Assembly (NCBI GenBank): GCA_038147495.1
Contig: JAYQTT010000003.1
Span: forward strand, 1 to 64,000
Length of the DNA: 64,000 nt
Origin: MED-G116 sp038147495
Lineage (GTDB): Bacteria > Pseudomonadota > Alphaproteobacteria > Puniceispirillales > Puniceispirillaceae
Direction of reading: 5' to 3'
In this document: positions 1 through 8,713 of the stretch, one piece after another
Position numbering within the stretch: the stretch's first letter is position 1
Layout: every line of letters begins with the position of its first letter
Notes under the pieces: model-generated
What the model was told of the DNA's origin: nothing
Seen by the model: the letters and a program-made list of their open reading frames with translations, nothing else
Databases searched by the model: none
Position numbers and translations under genes: made by a program

Positions 1-1072
1 GACTTGCGGATCGCCAACAGATGATCGGCGATTTCGGTCTCCGTCAGGGTGCCCGGCTGCACCGTATCCAGCCAGGTCAAAAAGCGAACCATTGCGCCGC
101 CATCTTCGATATGGGCGCGGCGTGTGCCAGCCAACTCAGCTGCGTTCTTTATCGATTTTGCGCGTGTCACGGGACATGCCGCACGGACAAGCTCAACCCC
201 GCTTTGCGTAAGAACATCATACACGGCACGCGGCAGGCTCGCCGCCTCAATCATCACCCGCGTGGCATCGGTGTAGCCAGCCCTTGGGTCGATCAATTTG
301 GCAAAATCTGCAAGCGGTACAACGCTGGCCTGTGCCGCAAGGTCGTCCTGCATTACCGGTGCAAGCCGTCCGGGATCCGCCAACAATATCAGGCCATTTT
401 CCCGGTGATAGAGGGCAAATGCATGCATGATCGGGGTGCATTCCAGATCGCGCCCACGGATATTCGCCAGCCAGTTGACCGCATCAACACGGCTAAGAAA
501 GACAGCATCACAATTTGCCTTCGCCAAGGCGGAATCAAGCTGTTCAAGCTTTGCGGCCATGCTGACACCGGCTGTGGCGATATCGAAGCGAAAGGGCTGT
601 GGAGGCGGAGGTCCCGGACGATCCTGCCAAATGGCATCAATCGGATTGGTTTGGGTGCCAACCAGCAAAGCACCCGCAGCACTCAGGGTCTTTTCCAACC
701 GCTCATAGGTGGCAACCGTCACCAAACGTGTATCCACGCCGATCCTTACCCCTCTGCTTGTCGTGCCTCCAGCCACTTGGCACGTGACGCGTCAGGCATT
801 GTATGCGTTGTCCAGTGCGCTGGATTTGTCTGATTGGTCATTTGCAGCGTGTAACGGCCATCGCTGAAAAGCGCCGCCTGATCCTGCAGAACGATTGCGA
901 AACCGGCGGAACCTGTGAACCCACATAGATAGGCAAGCCTCTCGTCACCTGCCTGAACTTCTTCGCCCTGATACATGTCTTCACGCCCGACATACCAGCC
1001 GCCCAAAGACTCTGCCACGAGCTGTTCTCGTAACGCCGTCAATCTGTGATCATGCTGTCCGATGTCACTCAT
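1..1072 (-). CDS. pepP: Xaa-Pro aminopeptidase, 5' part only, with a frameshift
   Basis: Metallopeptidase that removes N-terminal residues ahead of proline. The first frame (start 1072) encodes the creatinase-type N-terminal domain, with LAYLCGFTGSAGFAIV and ALFSDGRY. It ends at a TAA at 746-748. Adding one G to the run of four (C-run 749-752 on the plus strand) restores a frame that stays open to position 1, through GVRIGVDTRL and VNWLANIRGRD, so the gene is frameshifted and continues beyond the window. The metal-ligand peptidase domain lies outside. Its start overlaps the end of prmA by 8 bases, which suggests translational coupling. Family assignment is good; whether the break is biological or a sequencing indel cannot be decided here. 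Confidence 0.8.
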
Positions 1073-2084
1073 CCCCTGCCCCTGTCATCGATGGCGAATT
1101 GTCATACCGAGTGAGTGTCTGAGACTGCCACAGGCCTGGCATGTTTCCTATCGCCGAACGCCGCATGACAATCGTTGTCCATTCTCCAATGCGAAGCATG
1201 CTCCAGCACCGCGCCCCGGCCATGGCATAGGCACGTTCAACTGCATTTGCCTGTTCATTCAGAATACCAGACAGAACAATCCACCCATGCCGGGACGTAT
1301 GCGGCACCAAATCTGGCGCCATGCGCCGCAGCGGGCCAGCCAGAATGTTCGCCAACACCAAATCATAGGGGCCGTCACGCCTGACGTCTCGGCCATCAAA
1401 GCCGTTTGACACAACACAACGCACACGCTGGGGAGCAAGCCGGTTACGCCTGACATTGCCAGCCGCCACACGGACCGCAACAGGATCATTATCCGCCGCC
1501 ATCAGATGTGCGGCCGGCCAGATGCGTGCTGCCGCCATCGCCAGAATAGCCGAGCCACAACCCATATCGAGGATTCGCTTTGGTGCTTTGCGGCACGCGG
1601 TTGCGATCATCTGCATCGCCAGAAGGCAACCTTCAGTGGTTGGATGCGTTCCCGAACCAAATGCCTGTGCGGCATCAACATGCAAAGGCAAGCTGGCCGC
1701 CGGTGGTGGCGAGGTTATATGGCTACCATATACCCACATCCGACCAATACGCAGAGCCGGGAATGAGGCCCGATTTTCTGCAAGCCAGTCACGCTGTTCC
1801 AAGGGGACAATCTGCAAAATTCCTGGCTCAACCTCAATCTGCTCCAGAACCGGACCAAGCAAGTCCAGCACAGCCTGCCGGTCGGGAGCAAAATCAAAAA
1901 GCGCCTCAATATGCCAATTTTGATCAGCCAAACGGAGATGCGATGTCGCCACACTCGCCAACAATTCTGAGAACACCATTTCCACTTGGCTTGCCGCGAC
2001 CGCAGAGAGATGCGCCGGCAAGCAGATGGAGGCCTTGTAAAGGTCAATGTTACTGGCCTGCTGATCAGCTGTGACGCCAGTCAT
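1065..2084 (-). CDS. prmA: Ribosomal protein L11 methyltransferase
   Basis: SAM-dependent enzyme that methylates ribosomal protein L11 in the cytoplasm. At 339 residues it is slightly longer than usual because of a C-terminal tail of about 25 residues. Visible motifs are the PrmA signature GSGTHPTTEGCL (about residues 143-154), SAM-binding motif I ILDMGCGSAILAMAAA (about 171-186), the acidic DNDP that follows it, and the ANILAGPL segment near 245. Its ATG overlaps the uvrD stop by 4 bases and its stop overlaps the start of pepP, giving a tightly packed uvrD-prmA-pepP transcription unit. Confidence 0.93.
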   Translation of the reverse strand: MTGVTADQQASNIDLYKASICLPAHLSAVAASQVEMVFSELLASVATSHLRLADQNWHIEALFDFAPDRQAVLDLLGPVLEQIEVEPGILQIVPLEQRDWLAENRASFPALRIGRMWVYGSHITSPPPAASLPLHVDAAQAFGSGTHPTTEGCLLAMQMIATACRKAPKRILDMGCGSAILAMAAARIWPAAHLMAADNDPVAVRVAAGNVRRNRLAPQRVRCVVSNGFDGRDVRRDGPYDLVLANILAGPLRRMAPDLVPHTSRHGWIVLSGILNEQANAVERAYAMAGARCWSMLRIGEWTTIVMRRSAIGNMPGLWQSQTLTRYDNSPSMTGAGDE

Positions 2085-4321
2085 GGTTTGCTCACGAAAC
2101 CAGCAACCACTTTTTTGTGGCCGGCCCTGTCAAACGCGATCTCCAGCTTGTCGCCATCGACATTCAAGATATTTCCCATACCGAATTTCTGGTGAAATAC
2201 CCGGTCACCCCGGGCAAAAGCGTCACCACTGTCTCGCGCCACAAAGCTTGGATCACTGGCCTGTTTCTGGCGTTCTGCCATGCGCCGCCAGCCGGGACCA
2301 TAGCCTGCACCGCCACCAAAACCGCCACCATCGCCAAGAGTTGCCGGGGTCGCACGGCCAAAATTGCCATAGCCGCCACCCATGCCTTGCACAACGTCCT
2401 CAATCACGTGATCCGGCGGTATTTCCTGCAAAAAGCGTGATGGGATCGATGACTGCCACTGTCCATGGATACGGCGTGAACCGGCATAGCTTATATTGAC
2501 GAGGTTTCGCGCCCGGGTGATGCCGACATAGGCAAGGCGGCGCTCCTCCTCGAGGCCAAGCGCGCCATTCTCATCGATTGTGCGTTGGCTTGGAAAGATG
2601 CCCTCTTCCCACCCGGGCAAGAAAATCGTGTCAAACTCCAAACCCTTTGCCGCATGCAAGGTCATTAATGTGACTTCACCATTTTCGGCTTCGGTATCAC
2701 CATCCATGACAAGGGCGATATGCTCGAGAAACCCCTGCAATGAGTCGAATTCCTGCATCGCGTTGACAAGTTCGGTAAGGTTTTCAAGCCGGCCTTCAGC
2801 TTCAGGTGACTTATCGAGCTGCCACATGCGCGTATAGCCGGACTCATCCAAAATCATTTTGACCAGATCAGTATGATGAATTCCCACCATCGCATCACGC
2901 CATCTTTTGATGTCGTGAATGAACCCGCTGAGTGAATTTTTTGCTGCCGGACGTAATTCATCTGTTTCAATCAGATCAAACGCGGCGGCAAGAAGCGGTT
3001 TTTGTGAGGCGCGTGCCTGAATATGGATGGCCTGAATGCTCGCCGTACCAAGCCCGCGTTTCGGTGTGTTGACAATCCGCTCAAAGGCCAGATCGTCTGC
3101 CGGTTGCGCCACCAGCCGCAAATAGGCAATGGCATCGCGAATTTCAGCTCTTTCATAGAATTTTGCGCCGACAACACGATAGGGCAAACCGATATTGATA
3201 AAGCGTTCTTCAAACTCGCGCGTCTGAAAGCCCGCACGTACCAGAACCGCGATCTGCGACAAATTATGTCCGTCCTGCATCATCTGTTCGATATGACCGG
3301 AAATCGCACGTGCTTCATCGGCACCATCCCAATAGCCGTTAAGACGCAGCTTTTCACCGTCATCAGCCGATGTGTAGAGCGTCTTGCCAAGGCGCGATTC
3401 GTTATGCGCGATGATTTTGGAGGCGGCGGCAAGAATATGACCGGTAGAGCGATAATTTTCTTCCAGCCGGACAATCTTCGCGCCGGGAAAATCACTCTCA
3501 AATTTCAGGATATTGCCGACCTCTGCACCGCGCCATCCATAGATCGACTGGTCATCGTCACCAACGCAACACAGATTGTGCTGACGACCGGTGAGCAGCC
3601 GTAACCACAAATATTGAGCAACGTTGGTGTCCTGATACTCATCGACCATGATATGGGTGATTTTGGCGTGATATTCCGACAGCACATCGGGATGATTTTG
3701 AAAAATTGTCAGCATATGCAACAGAAGATCGCCAAAGTCTGTGGCATTCAAAGCCAGCAAGCGCGCCTGATAATCAGCATAAATCTGCCGTATCCGGCCA
3801 TTGGCAAGGTCACCGGCCTCGGCCACGCCAACTTTATCTGGCGTCAGGCCGCGATCCTTCCAGCGGGCAATCACCCCGCCCAGCATGCGTGCGGGCCAGC
3901 GCTTGGCGTCAAGATTTTCTGCCTCGAGCAATTGTTTCAGGAGACGCGTCTGGTCATCGACATCGAGAATCGTAAAATCTGGGCGGAGGCCGACCAGATC
4001 GGCATGCCGACGCAGCATGCGCGCAGCCAATGCGTGAAAGGTGCCAAGCCAAGCCTGTTCAGCCATTGGCCCGACCATATTGACCACCCGCGTCTTCATT
4101 TCACGCGCCGCTTTATTGGTGAATGTTACCGCCAGAATATTCCACGGCTTTGCCGTGCCAGTGGCAACCAGCTCTGCAAGGCGGGCAGTCAGAACGCGGG
4201 TTTTGCCAGTGCCGGCACCAGACAAAACAAGCAACGGCCCATCAAGCTGTTGGACCGCTTCTTTTTGTGCAGGGTTCAGACCGTCAAGCCATGGACGATG
4301 GGGGATAGCGGCAATATTCAT
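2081..4321 (-). CDS. uvrD: UvrD/PcrA-type superfamily 1 DNA helicase
   Basis: ATP-dependent 3'-5' DNA helicase of the UvrD/Rep/PcrA family, acting in excision repair, mismatch repair and clearing of replication blocks. Motifs in order are Walker A GAGTGKTR near residue 35, DEYQDTN (Walker B), GDDDQSIYGWRGAE, LEENYRST, LHAAKGLEFDTIFLPGWEEG and RRLAYVGITRA. A PcrA-style C-terminal Tudor-like domain follows (GDRVFHQKFGMGNI). I start at the ATG at 4319-4321 (MNIAAIPHRP), where family similarity begins; the frame is open 33 codons further upstream but that part looks non-coding. A glycine-rich linker sits before the Tudor-like end. Confidence 0.93.
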   Translation of the reverse strand: MNIAAIPHRPWLDGLNPAQKEAVQQLDGPLLVLSGAGTGKTRVLTARLAELVATGTAKPWNILAVTFTNKAAREMKTRVVNMVGPMAEQAWLGTFHALAARMLRRHADLVGLRPDFTILDVDDQTRLLKQLLEAENLDAKRWPARMLGGVIARWKDRGLTPDKVGVAEAGDLANGRIRQIYADYQARLLALNATDFGDLLLHMLTIFQNHPDVLSEYHAKITHIMVDEYQDTNVAQYLWLRLLTGRQHNLCCVGDDDQSIYGWRGAEVGNILKFESDFPGAKIVRLEENYRSTGHILAAASKIIAHNESRLGKTLYTSADDGEKLRLNGYWDGADEARAISGHIEQMMQDGHNLSQIAVLVRAGFQTREFEERFINIGLPYRVVGAKFYERAEIRDAIAYLRLVAQPADDLAFERIVNTPKRGLGTASIQAIHIQARASQKPLLAAAFDLIETDELRPAAKNSLSGFIHDIKRWRDAMVGIHHTDLVKMILDESGYTRMWQLDKSPEAEGRLENLTELVNAMQEFDSLQGFLEHIALVMDGDTEAENGEVTLMTLHAAKGLEFDTIFLPGWEEGIFPSQRTIDENGALGLEEERRLAYVGITRARNLVNISYAGSRRIHGQWQSSIPSRFLQEIPPDHVIEDVVQGMGGGYGNFGRATPATLGDGGGFGGGAGYGPGWRRMAERQKQASDPSFVARDSGDAFARGDRVFHQKFGMGNILNVDGDKLEIAFDRAGHKKVVAGFVSKP

Positions 4322-4482
4322 GATGCGCCCAAGGTCGCAAATAGCCGCGGTCCGGTCAACGCCCGAAGTGTCGCAATTCAGGCAAAAACACCATCTGACA
4401 CCGCATCGCGGCAATGACAATCAGGTGAAGTCAGACCACACTCTCACTACGGTGGCGTGCGCCGGGACATCCAATCAGGGAT

Positions 4483-4510
4483 TTGCAAAGAATATATTAC
4501 CAGCTATACA
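4483..4510 (+). promoter_or_regulatory. Candidate sigma-70 promoter for mlaA-mlaC
   Basis: TTGCAA at 4483-4488 and TATACA at 4505-4510, spaced by 16 bases, lie 68 bases ahead of the mlaA start in the divergent uvrD/mlaA gap. This is pattern matching only. Confidence 0.4.
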
Positions 4511-4577
4511 AATTAGAGGCGTTGGCAAATCCATTTTTGGGGCGGGAAAAGCCAGCGCAACGAGGTAACGACGGGCA

Positions 4578-5336
4578 ATGAAAGTTCAATCACATTATCT
4601 GTTTTACATGGTTCTTTTGCTCTTTGCCGGTGGATGCAGCACTGCTCCTGAAGGCCAGCTCTCCGAGTCGCGCGACCCGTATGAAGACGGAAACCGTAAG
4701 GTGTATGCCTTCAACATGGGTGTGGACACCTATGTGCTCGAACCTGTCGCCTCAAGCTACCTTGAAAATGTACCGCCACGAGGCCAGACAGCGATCGGCA
4801 ATCATGTCCGCTGGGCCGGTATGCCATCGACAGCAATCAACTCAACGCTTCAAGGGAAGTTTGAGAACGCCGGTCTCGCCACTCTGAACTTTCTGGTCAA
4901 TGGACTTACGCTCGGATTTGCCGATTTGACCGAGGACGATGCGCCGATCAGCAAAGCAGATTTTGGCCAGACGCTGGCCGCGGCCGATGTACCGGAAGGA
5001 TCGTATCTGATGGTGCCATTGCTCGGCCCCAGAACAACGCGTAGCCTTGCCGGAACGGTGGTGGACACGGTGCTTGATCCGGTTGGCATGCTGGCGGCAG
5101 GAAGTGGCGCACGGGCGCTCTCAACCATGCAAGCCCCCCTTGGCGCCGTGACCTTCCGGGCAGATAATTTTGATGCCTTCAATGATGTGAAATACAATGC
5201 CATTGACCCCTATGCCAGAACCAGATCGATCTATTTACAGTCACGTGACGGCATGACTGGCCAATCGATGGACAGAGGCATTGGCACATCTGACAGTGAT
5301 GACGAGTTTGATGCCTTTTTTAATGAGGCCCAGTGA
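4578..5336 (+). CDS. mlaA: MlaA (VacJ) family outer-membrane lipoprotein
   Basis: Outer-membrane component of the Mla retrograde phospholipid transport system, which removes phospholipids from the outer leaflet. At 252 residues it has a lipoprotein signal peptide with lipobox LFAGGC (Cys20). The VacJ signature follows: DPYEDGNRKVYAFNMGVDTYVLEP is present, then LNFLVNGLTLGFADL and the GSYLMVPLLGPRTTR segment. A GAGGT ribosome binding site precedes the ATG. The stop overlaps the start of mlaC (TGATG), so the two are translated as a pair. The MlaFED transporter genes are not in the window. Confidence 0.92.
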   Translation: MKVQSHYLFYMVLLLFAGGCSTAPEGQLSESRDPYEDGNRKVYAFNMGVDTYVLEPVASSYLENVPPRGQTAIGNHVRWAGMPSTAINSTLQGKFENAGLATLNFLVNGLTLGFADLTEDDAPISKADFGQTLAAADVPEGSYLMVPLLGPRTTRSLAGTVVDTVLDPVGMLAAGSGARALSTMQAPLGAVTFRADNFDAFNDVKYNAIDPYARTRSIYLQSRDGMTGQSMDRGIGTSDSDDEFDAFFNEAQ

Positions 5337-5973
5337 TGGCTGATATCATTGCTACACGCAGAACAATATTGGGATGCCTGTCGGCAATCCTGATCCTTTG
5401 CGTTGGTTTCGCATCAACCAGCAAGGCGAATGATGCTGAAAGCGCGGCCACAAAACACATCGAAAACATGATAATGGCCGCCGAAGGCCTGCTGCATGAA
5501 GACAGCAACGACCCTTTAAAACGCGCCAACGCTGTGGCCAGGCTACTTGACAGCTATTTTGACTTCCCGGCGATCACCCGCTTTTCCGCTGGCCCTTATT
5601 GGCGCGCCGCGACAGAAGCCGAAAAACGCGAATATGAGCAAGCGTTACGGCAGGTTATCATCAGCACGGTGGTGAACAATTTCGACAAGCTTCAAGGTTT
5701 GAAATACAATCATCTGGCAAGTACGCCGAAAGGATCAAAGCTTGTTCTCGTTTCCGGTGAATTTATCGACACAACCGGCACCAGACCTACAGTGCTGGTG
5801 AATTGGCGTGTGATTTCAAATCCCAATGGAAGGGACCGGCGGTAATGGACATCGAGATTGAAAACATCTCGATGCTGATCACGCAGAAACAGGAAAATGT
5901 CGCGATCATCCGCCAGAACAAAGGCAAATTTGCCGCCTTGATTGAGGCCATGCAAAAGCAATTGGACCAGTAA
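5336..5973 (+). CDS. mlaC: MlaC-like periplasmic phospholipid carrier, frameshifted near the 3' end
   Basis: Ttg2D/MlaC family protein that shuttles phospholipids between MlaA and the inner-membrane Mla transporter. It has a Sec signal peptide (hydrophobic stretch to about residue 27, cleavage near TSKA) and the conserved DFPAITRFSAGPYWR and VLVNWRVISN segments. The first frame stops at TAA 5843-5845. Restoring one G in the preceding cggcgg (5837-5842) joins VMDIEIENISMLITQKQE and the rest of the canonical C-terminus, ending at TAA 5971-5973. A GTG three bases upstream of the chosen ATG is an alternative start. The family call is firm; the break looks like a single-base loss. Confidence 0.83.
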
Positions 5974-6016
5974 GCGCCCAAATGTTCCCGGAATAGGCAA
6001 AAGCGCCTTTTTACTT

Positions 6017-7696
6017 TTAGCGGCTGATCGGCTTGTATTTGATCCGAGTTGGACGGTCTGCATCGGCACCAAGGCGGCGCTTCTTGTCCTCCTCATACGC
6101 CTCATAATTCCCTTCAAACCACTCAACATGGCTGTTGCCTTCAAAGGCAAGGATATGCGTTGCAATCCGGTCAAGGAACCAGCGATCGTGGCTGACCACC
6201 ACGGCACAACCGGCAAATTCTTCCAGAGCCTCTTCAAGCGCGCGTAGCGTATCAACATCCAGATCGTTTGTTGGCTCATCAAGAAGCAGCAAATTGGCGC
6301 CACTCTTCAACATCTTCGCCAAATGAACGCGGTTGCGCTCACCACCGGACAATTGATTGACCGGCTTTTGCTGATCACCACCCTTGAAATTGAACTGGCC
6401 AACATAGGCGCGTGACGCCATCGTCCGTTTACCGAGCTGAATCTCATCCAATCCATCGGAGATGACCTCCCAGACGGTCTTGTTTGGTTCCAGATCATCA
6501 CGCGACTGATCGACATAGCCAAGCTTCACCGTTTCACCAACGGTAAAGCTGCCGGTGTCCGGTGTCTCTGCACCAGTGATCATGCGGAACAATGTGGTTT
6601 TACCGGCACCGTTCGGCCCGATTACACCGACAATACCGCCGGGCGGCAACCGGAATGACAGATTGTCTATCAGCAGCCTGTCACCAAACCCCTTGCTGAG
6701 CCCTTCGGCATTGATCACGATATCGCCAAGGCGAGGTCCGGCCGGGATGTGAATTTTGGCCGTATCAAGCTGGCGGTCCTGTCCTTCAGCCAGCAGCTTT
6801 TCATAGGCACTGATCCGCGCCTTTGATTTCGCCTGACGGGCTTTCGGGGCTGAACGCACCCAGTCAAGCTCGCGCGAGAGCGATTTGACGCGGGCATCTT
6901 CGGCTCTGCCTTCTTGTTCCAGACGCTTCTGTTTTTGTTCGAGCCAGCCGGAATAATTGCCCTCATAGGGAATGCCAGCGCCGCGATCCAGTTCCAGAAT
7001 CCAGCCTGCCACTTCATCAAGGAAATAGCGGTCGTGCGTAATAGTTACTACGGTCCCGGGGAAGTCATGCAGGAATTGCTGCAGCCAGCTGACAGATTCG
7101 GCATCGAGATGGTTTGTCGGCTCATCAAGCAACAGCATGTCAGGCGCGCTGAGCAACAGGCGGCACAACGCCACCCGGCGTTTTTCACCACCCGACAGCT
7201 TGCTGACGTCAGCATCGCCCGGCGGTACGCGAAGCGCATCCATGGCGATCTCGGCCTTGCGCTCAAGGTCCCAGCCGTCAATGGCGTCAATCTCTTCCTG
7301 AAGCTCTGCCTGCTCGGCAATGACTTCATTCATCTCATCATCGGTAAGCTCTTCGGCAAAGCGTGCGCTGACCGCGTTGAAACGATCCATCAACTCTTTG
7401 GCACGGCCAAGCCCGGCCAGCACATTCCCCGCAACATCAAGGCTTTCATCAAGCTCCGGCTCCTGCGCCAGATATCCGACCTTGATGCCGTCAGCGGCCC
7501 ATGCCTCGCCGTTGAATTCCGTATCCAGCCCCGCCATAATCCGCAGCAAGGTCGATTTACCGGCACCGTTCAGACCGAGAACACCAATCTTCGCCCCGGG
7601 CAGGAACGACAGGCTGATATTCTTGAGAACTTCCTTGCCCCCGGGCCAGCTTTTCGACAACCGGTGCATGACATAAACATATTGATGGCTAGACAT
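6017..7696 (-). CDS. ettA: Energy-dependent translational throttle protein EttA (ABC-F)
   Basis: Soluble ABC-F protein with two tandem ATPase domains and no membrane segments. It binds the ribosomal E site and gates entry into elongation according to energy state. At 559 residues it matches the family length. Domain 1 has GLNGAGKST near residue 43, LSGGEKRRVALCRLLL and LLLDEPTNHLD. Domain 2 has GPNGAGKTT near 350, LSGGERNRVHLA and LLLDEPTNDLD. The charged linker between the domains is present, as is the basic tail. It is transcribed alone, convergent with mlaC. Confidence 0.94.
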   Translation of the reverse strand: MSSHQYVYVMHRLSKSWPGGKEVLKNISLSFLPGAKIGVLGLNGAGKSTLLRIMAGLDTEFNGEAWAADGIKVGYLAQEPELDESLDVAGNVLAGLGRAKELMDRFNAVSARFAEELTDDEMNEVIAEQAELQEEIDAIDGWDLERKAEIAMDALRVPPGDADVSKLSGGEKRRVALCRLLLSAPDMLLLDEPTNHLDAESVSWLQQFLHDFPGTVVTITHDRYFLDEVAGWILELDRGAGIPYEGNYSGWLEQKQKRLEQEGRAEDARVKSLSRELDWVRSAPKARQAKSKARISAYEKLLAEGQDRQLDTAKIHIPAGPRLGDIVINAEGLSKGFGDRLLIDNLSFRLPPGGIVGVIGPNGAGKTTLFRMITGAETPDTGSFTVGETVKLGYVDQSRDDLEPNKTVWEVISDGLDEIQLGKRTMASRAYVGQFNFKGGDQQKPVNQLSGGERNRVHLAKMLKSGANLLLLDEPTNDLDVDTLRALEEALEEFAGCAVVVSHDRWFLDRIATHILAFEGNSHVEWFEGNYEAYEEDKKRRLGADADRPTRIKYKPISR

Positions 7697-7855
7697 TCAA
7701 TTTCCTCTGCAGTCGAGACCCGAAGCGGGCGTCTACATGTACGTTGCGGGTGGTTTTAGCGCGTACCGCCATTTATCTCAATGCTCAAAACCAATGATCG
7801 CAGAAGTTCGTCACCTCTGGTGGATTTCTAAACAAGCTGTTATCCTTTTGGCGTT

Positions 7856-7891
7856 ACGCGAATGGCAGACTTGACGCGAATGGCAAACTTG
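7856..7891 (+). repeat. Two tandem 18-base repeats in the leader of the next gene
   Basis: ACGCGAATGGCAGACTTG at 7856-7873 is followed directly by a copy at 7874-7891 with one difference (17 of 18 identical). The repeat falls inside a 16-codon reading frame (7862-7912) encoding MADLTRMANLACLTDL. The stop of that frame overlaps the ATG at 7909 of the following membrane-protein gene. Confidence 0.85.
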
Positions 7892-7908
7892 GCATGTTTA
7901 ACGGATTT

Positions 7909-8253
7909 ATGATGCAGAGCGCGCCCGCCTTGGGCATTTTGATTGACCTTCCACTTGGATTATTCATGTGGACATGCCTGCTTCGCTTTGTTCTCTCCAT
8001 TTTCATCAGTGAAGACAGCAAAGTTGCTCCGATGCGTATGCTGACCGCTTTTACCCATCCGGTGATGAAGGTTGCCAGCCTGATCGCACCGGGCTGGATG
8101 ATCAGTCGGCTTGAACCGCTCTATGCGGCATTGGTGATATTGGTGCTGCGCTATTATGTGTTTCCGCTGGTCATCGGCTATGACATATATGGCCCGCTCA
8201 ACATGCCGTTGGAGTCAATGCTGCTGTCGGTTTATGCCGATTATCTGCAATAA
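7909..8253 (+). CDS. Small integral membrane protein, YggT-like
   Basis: About 114 residues, strongly hydrophobic, with membrane segments around GILIDLPLGLFMWTCLLRFVL and YAALVILVLRYYVFPLVIGY and a central stretch FTHPVMKVASLIAPGW that recalls the YggT family (F/Y-x-P-hydrophobic between two membrane helices). The function of this family is unclear; YggT homologues are linked to envelope or osmotic stress and to septum-proximal factors. I prefer the ATG at 7909 because a GGA lies just upstream. The ATG at 7894 (MFNGFM) is the longer alternative but has no ribosome binding site. Confidence 0.55.
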   Translation: MMQSAPALGILIDLPLGLFMWTCLLRFVLSIFISEDSKVAPMRMLTAFTHPVMKVASLIAPGWMISRLEPLYAALVILVLRYYVFPLVIGYDIYGPLNMPLESMLLSVYADYLQ

Positions 8254-8306
8254 ATAACGACCACAATATAACCGCCCCCACATGACCGCCAGATATTCTG
8301 GTCGGC

Positions 8307-8642
8307 TTATTCCGCATTCAACAGTAATTTGCGCTTCACCTTGCCTGCTGGCGAGACAATCCAGATTTGCTGCCCGTCACCGATATCAAGCGTCAACACC
8401 ATGTTAGACCCGTCAGATGAAGCCGAGGCCACTGTCGCCCCGGCAGGGATAGAGAGGCTGATTTCCTGTGGGGCAGAACTGCCAACACCGGCCTGAAGAC
8501 GGGAATAGATGGTAACAACGATCACCACCAACGCCGCCACAATCAACACCGCCATGATAATTGCCATTGCCTTGATCAGACCAAGATGCCGAACCACAGC
8601 CGAAGGCGGCTGGTCGGGCGTGGTGTCTGGTGTTTGCTGCAT
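8307..8642 (-). CDS. DUF6476-like single-pass membrane protein
   Basis: About 111 residues: a short proline-rich cytoplasmic start, one membrane helix (residues about 25-47, AIIMAVLIVAALVVIVVTIY), then a small extracytoplasmic beta domain with SIPAGATVASASSDG, a QQIWIV core and a KVKRKLLLN end. The pattern and the position beside rluD and rpoH match DUF6476 proteins of other alphaproteobacteria, whose function is unknown. I chose the ATG at 8640-8642 because GGAG sits six bases upstream; in-frame ATG and GTG codons lie slightly further up. It ends convergent with the YggT-like gene. Confidence 0.6.
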   Translation of the reverse strand: MQQTPDTTPDQPPSAVVRHLGLIKAMAIIMAVLIVAALVVIVVTIYSRLQAGVGSSAPQEISLSIPAGATVASASSDGSNMVLTLDIGDGQQIWIVSPAGKVKRKLLLNAE

Positions 8643-8713
8643 TTGCATCTCCACATAAAGATCAGGCGTGATGACCTATCACACCGGCGCATTATAGGCT
8701 ATTGTTCCTGCCC

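Noticed and set aside
21..833. 270-residue plus-strand open frame over pepP
   Set aside because: It is the shadow of the minus-strand peptidase; no family motifs, and its codon pattern follows the opposite strand.
3614..4417. 267-residue plus-strand open frame over uvrD
   Set aside because: It lies antisense to clear helicase motifs and has no recognisable features of its own.
740..5850. Programmed -1 frameshifting at GG-TAA in pepP and mlaC
   Set aside because: No slippery heptamer or downstream pseudoknot is apparent. Kept only as an alternative to sequencing error.
8270..8305. Hairpin between the convergent YggT-like and DUF6476-like genes as a terminator
   Set aside because: The CCAGA/TCTGG stem is short, bulged and has no T-tract.
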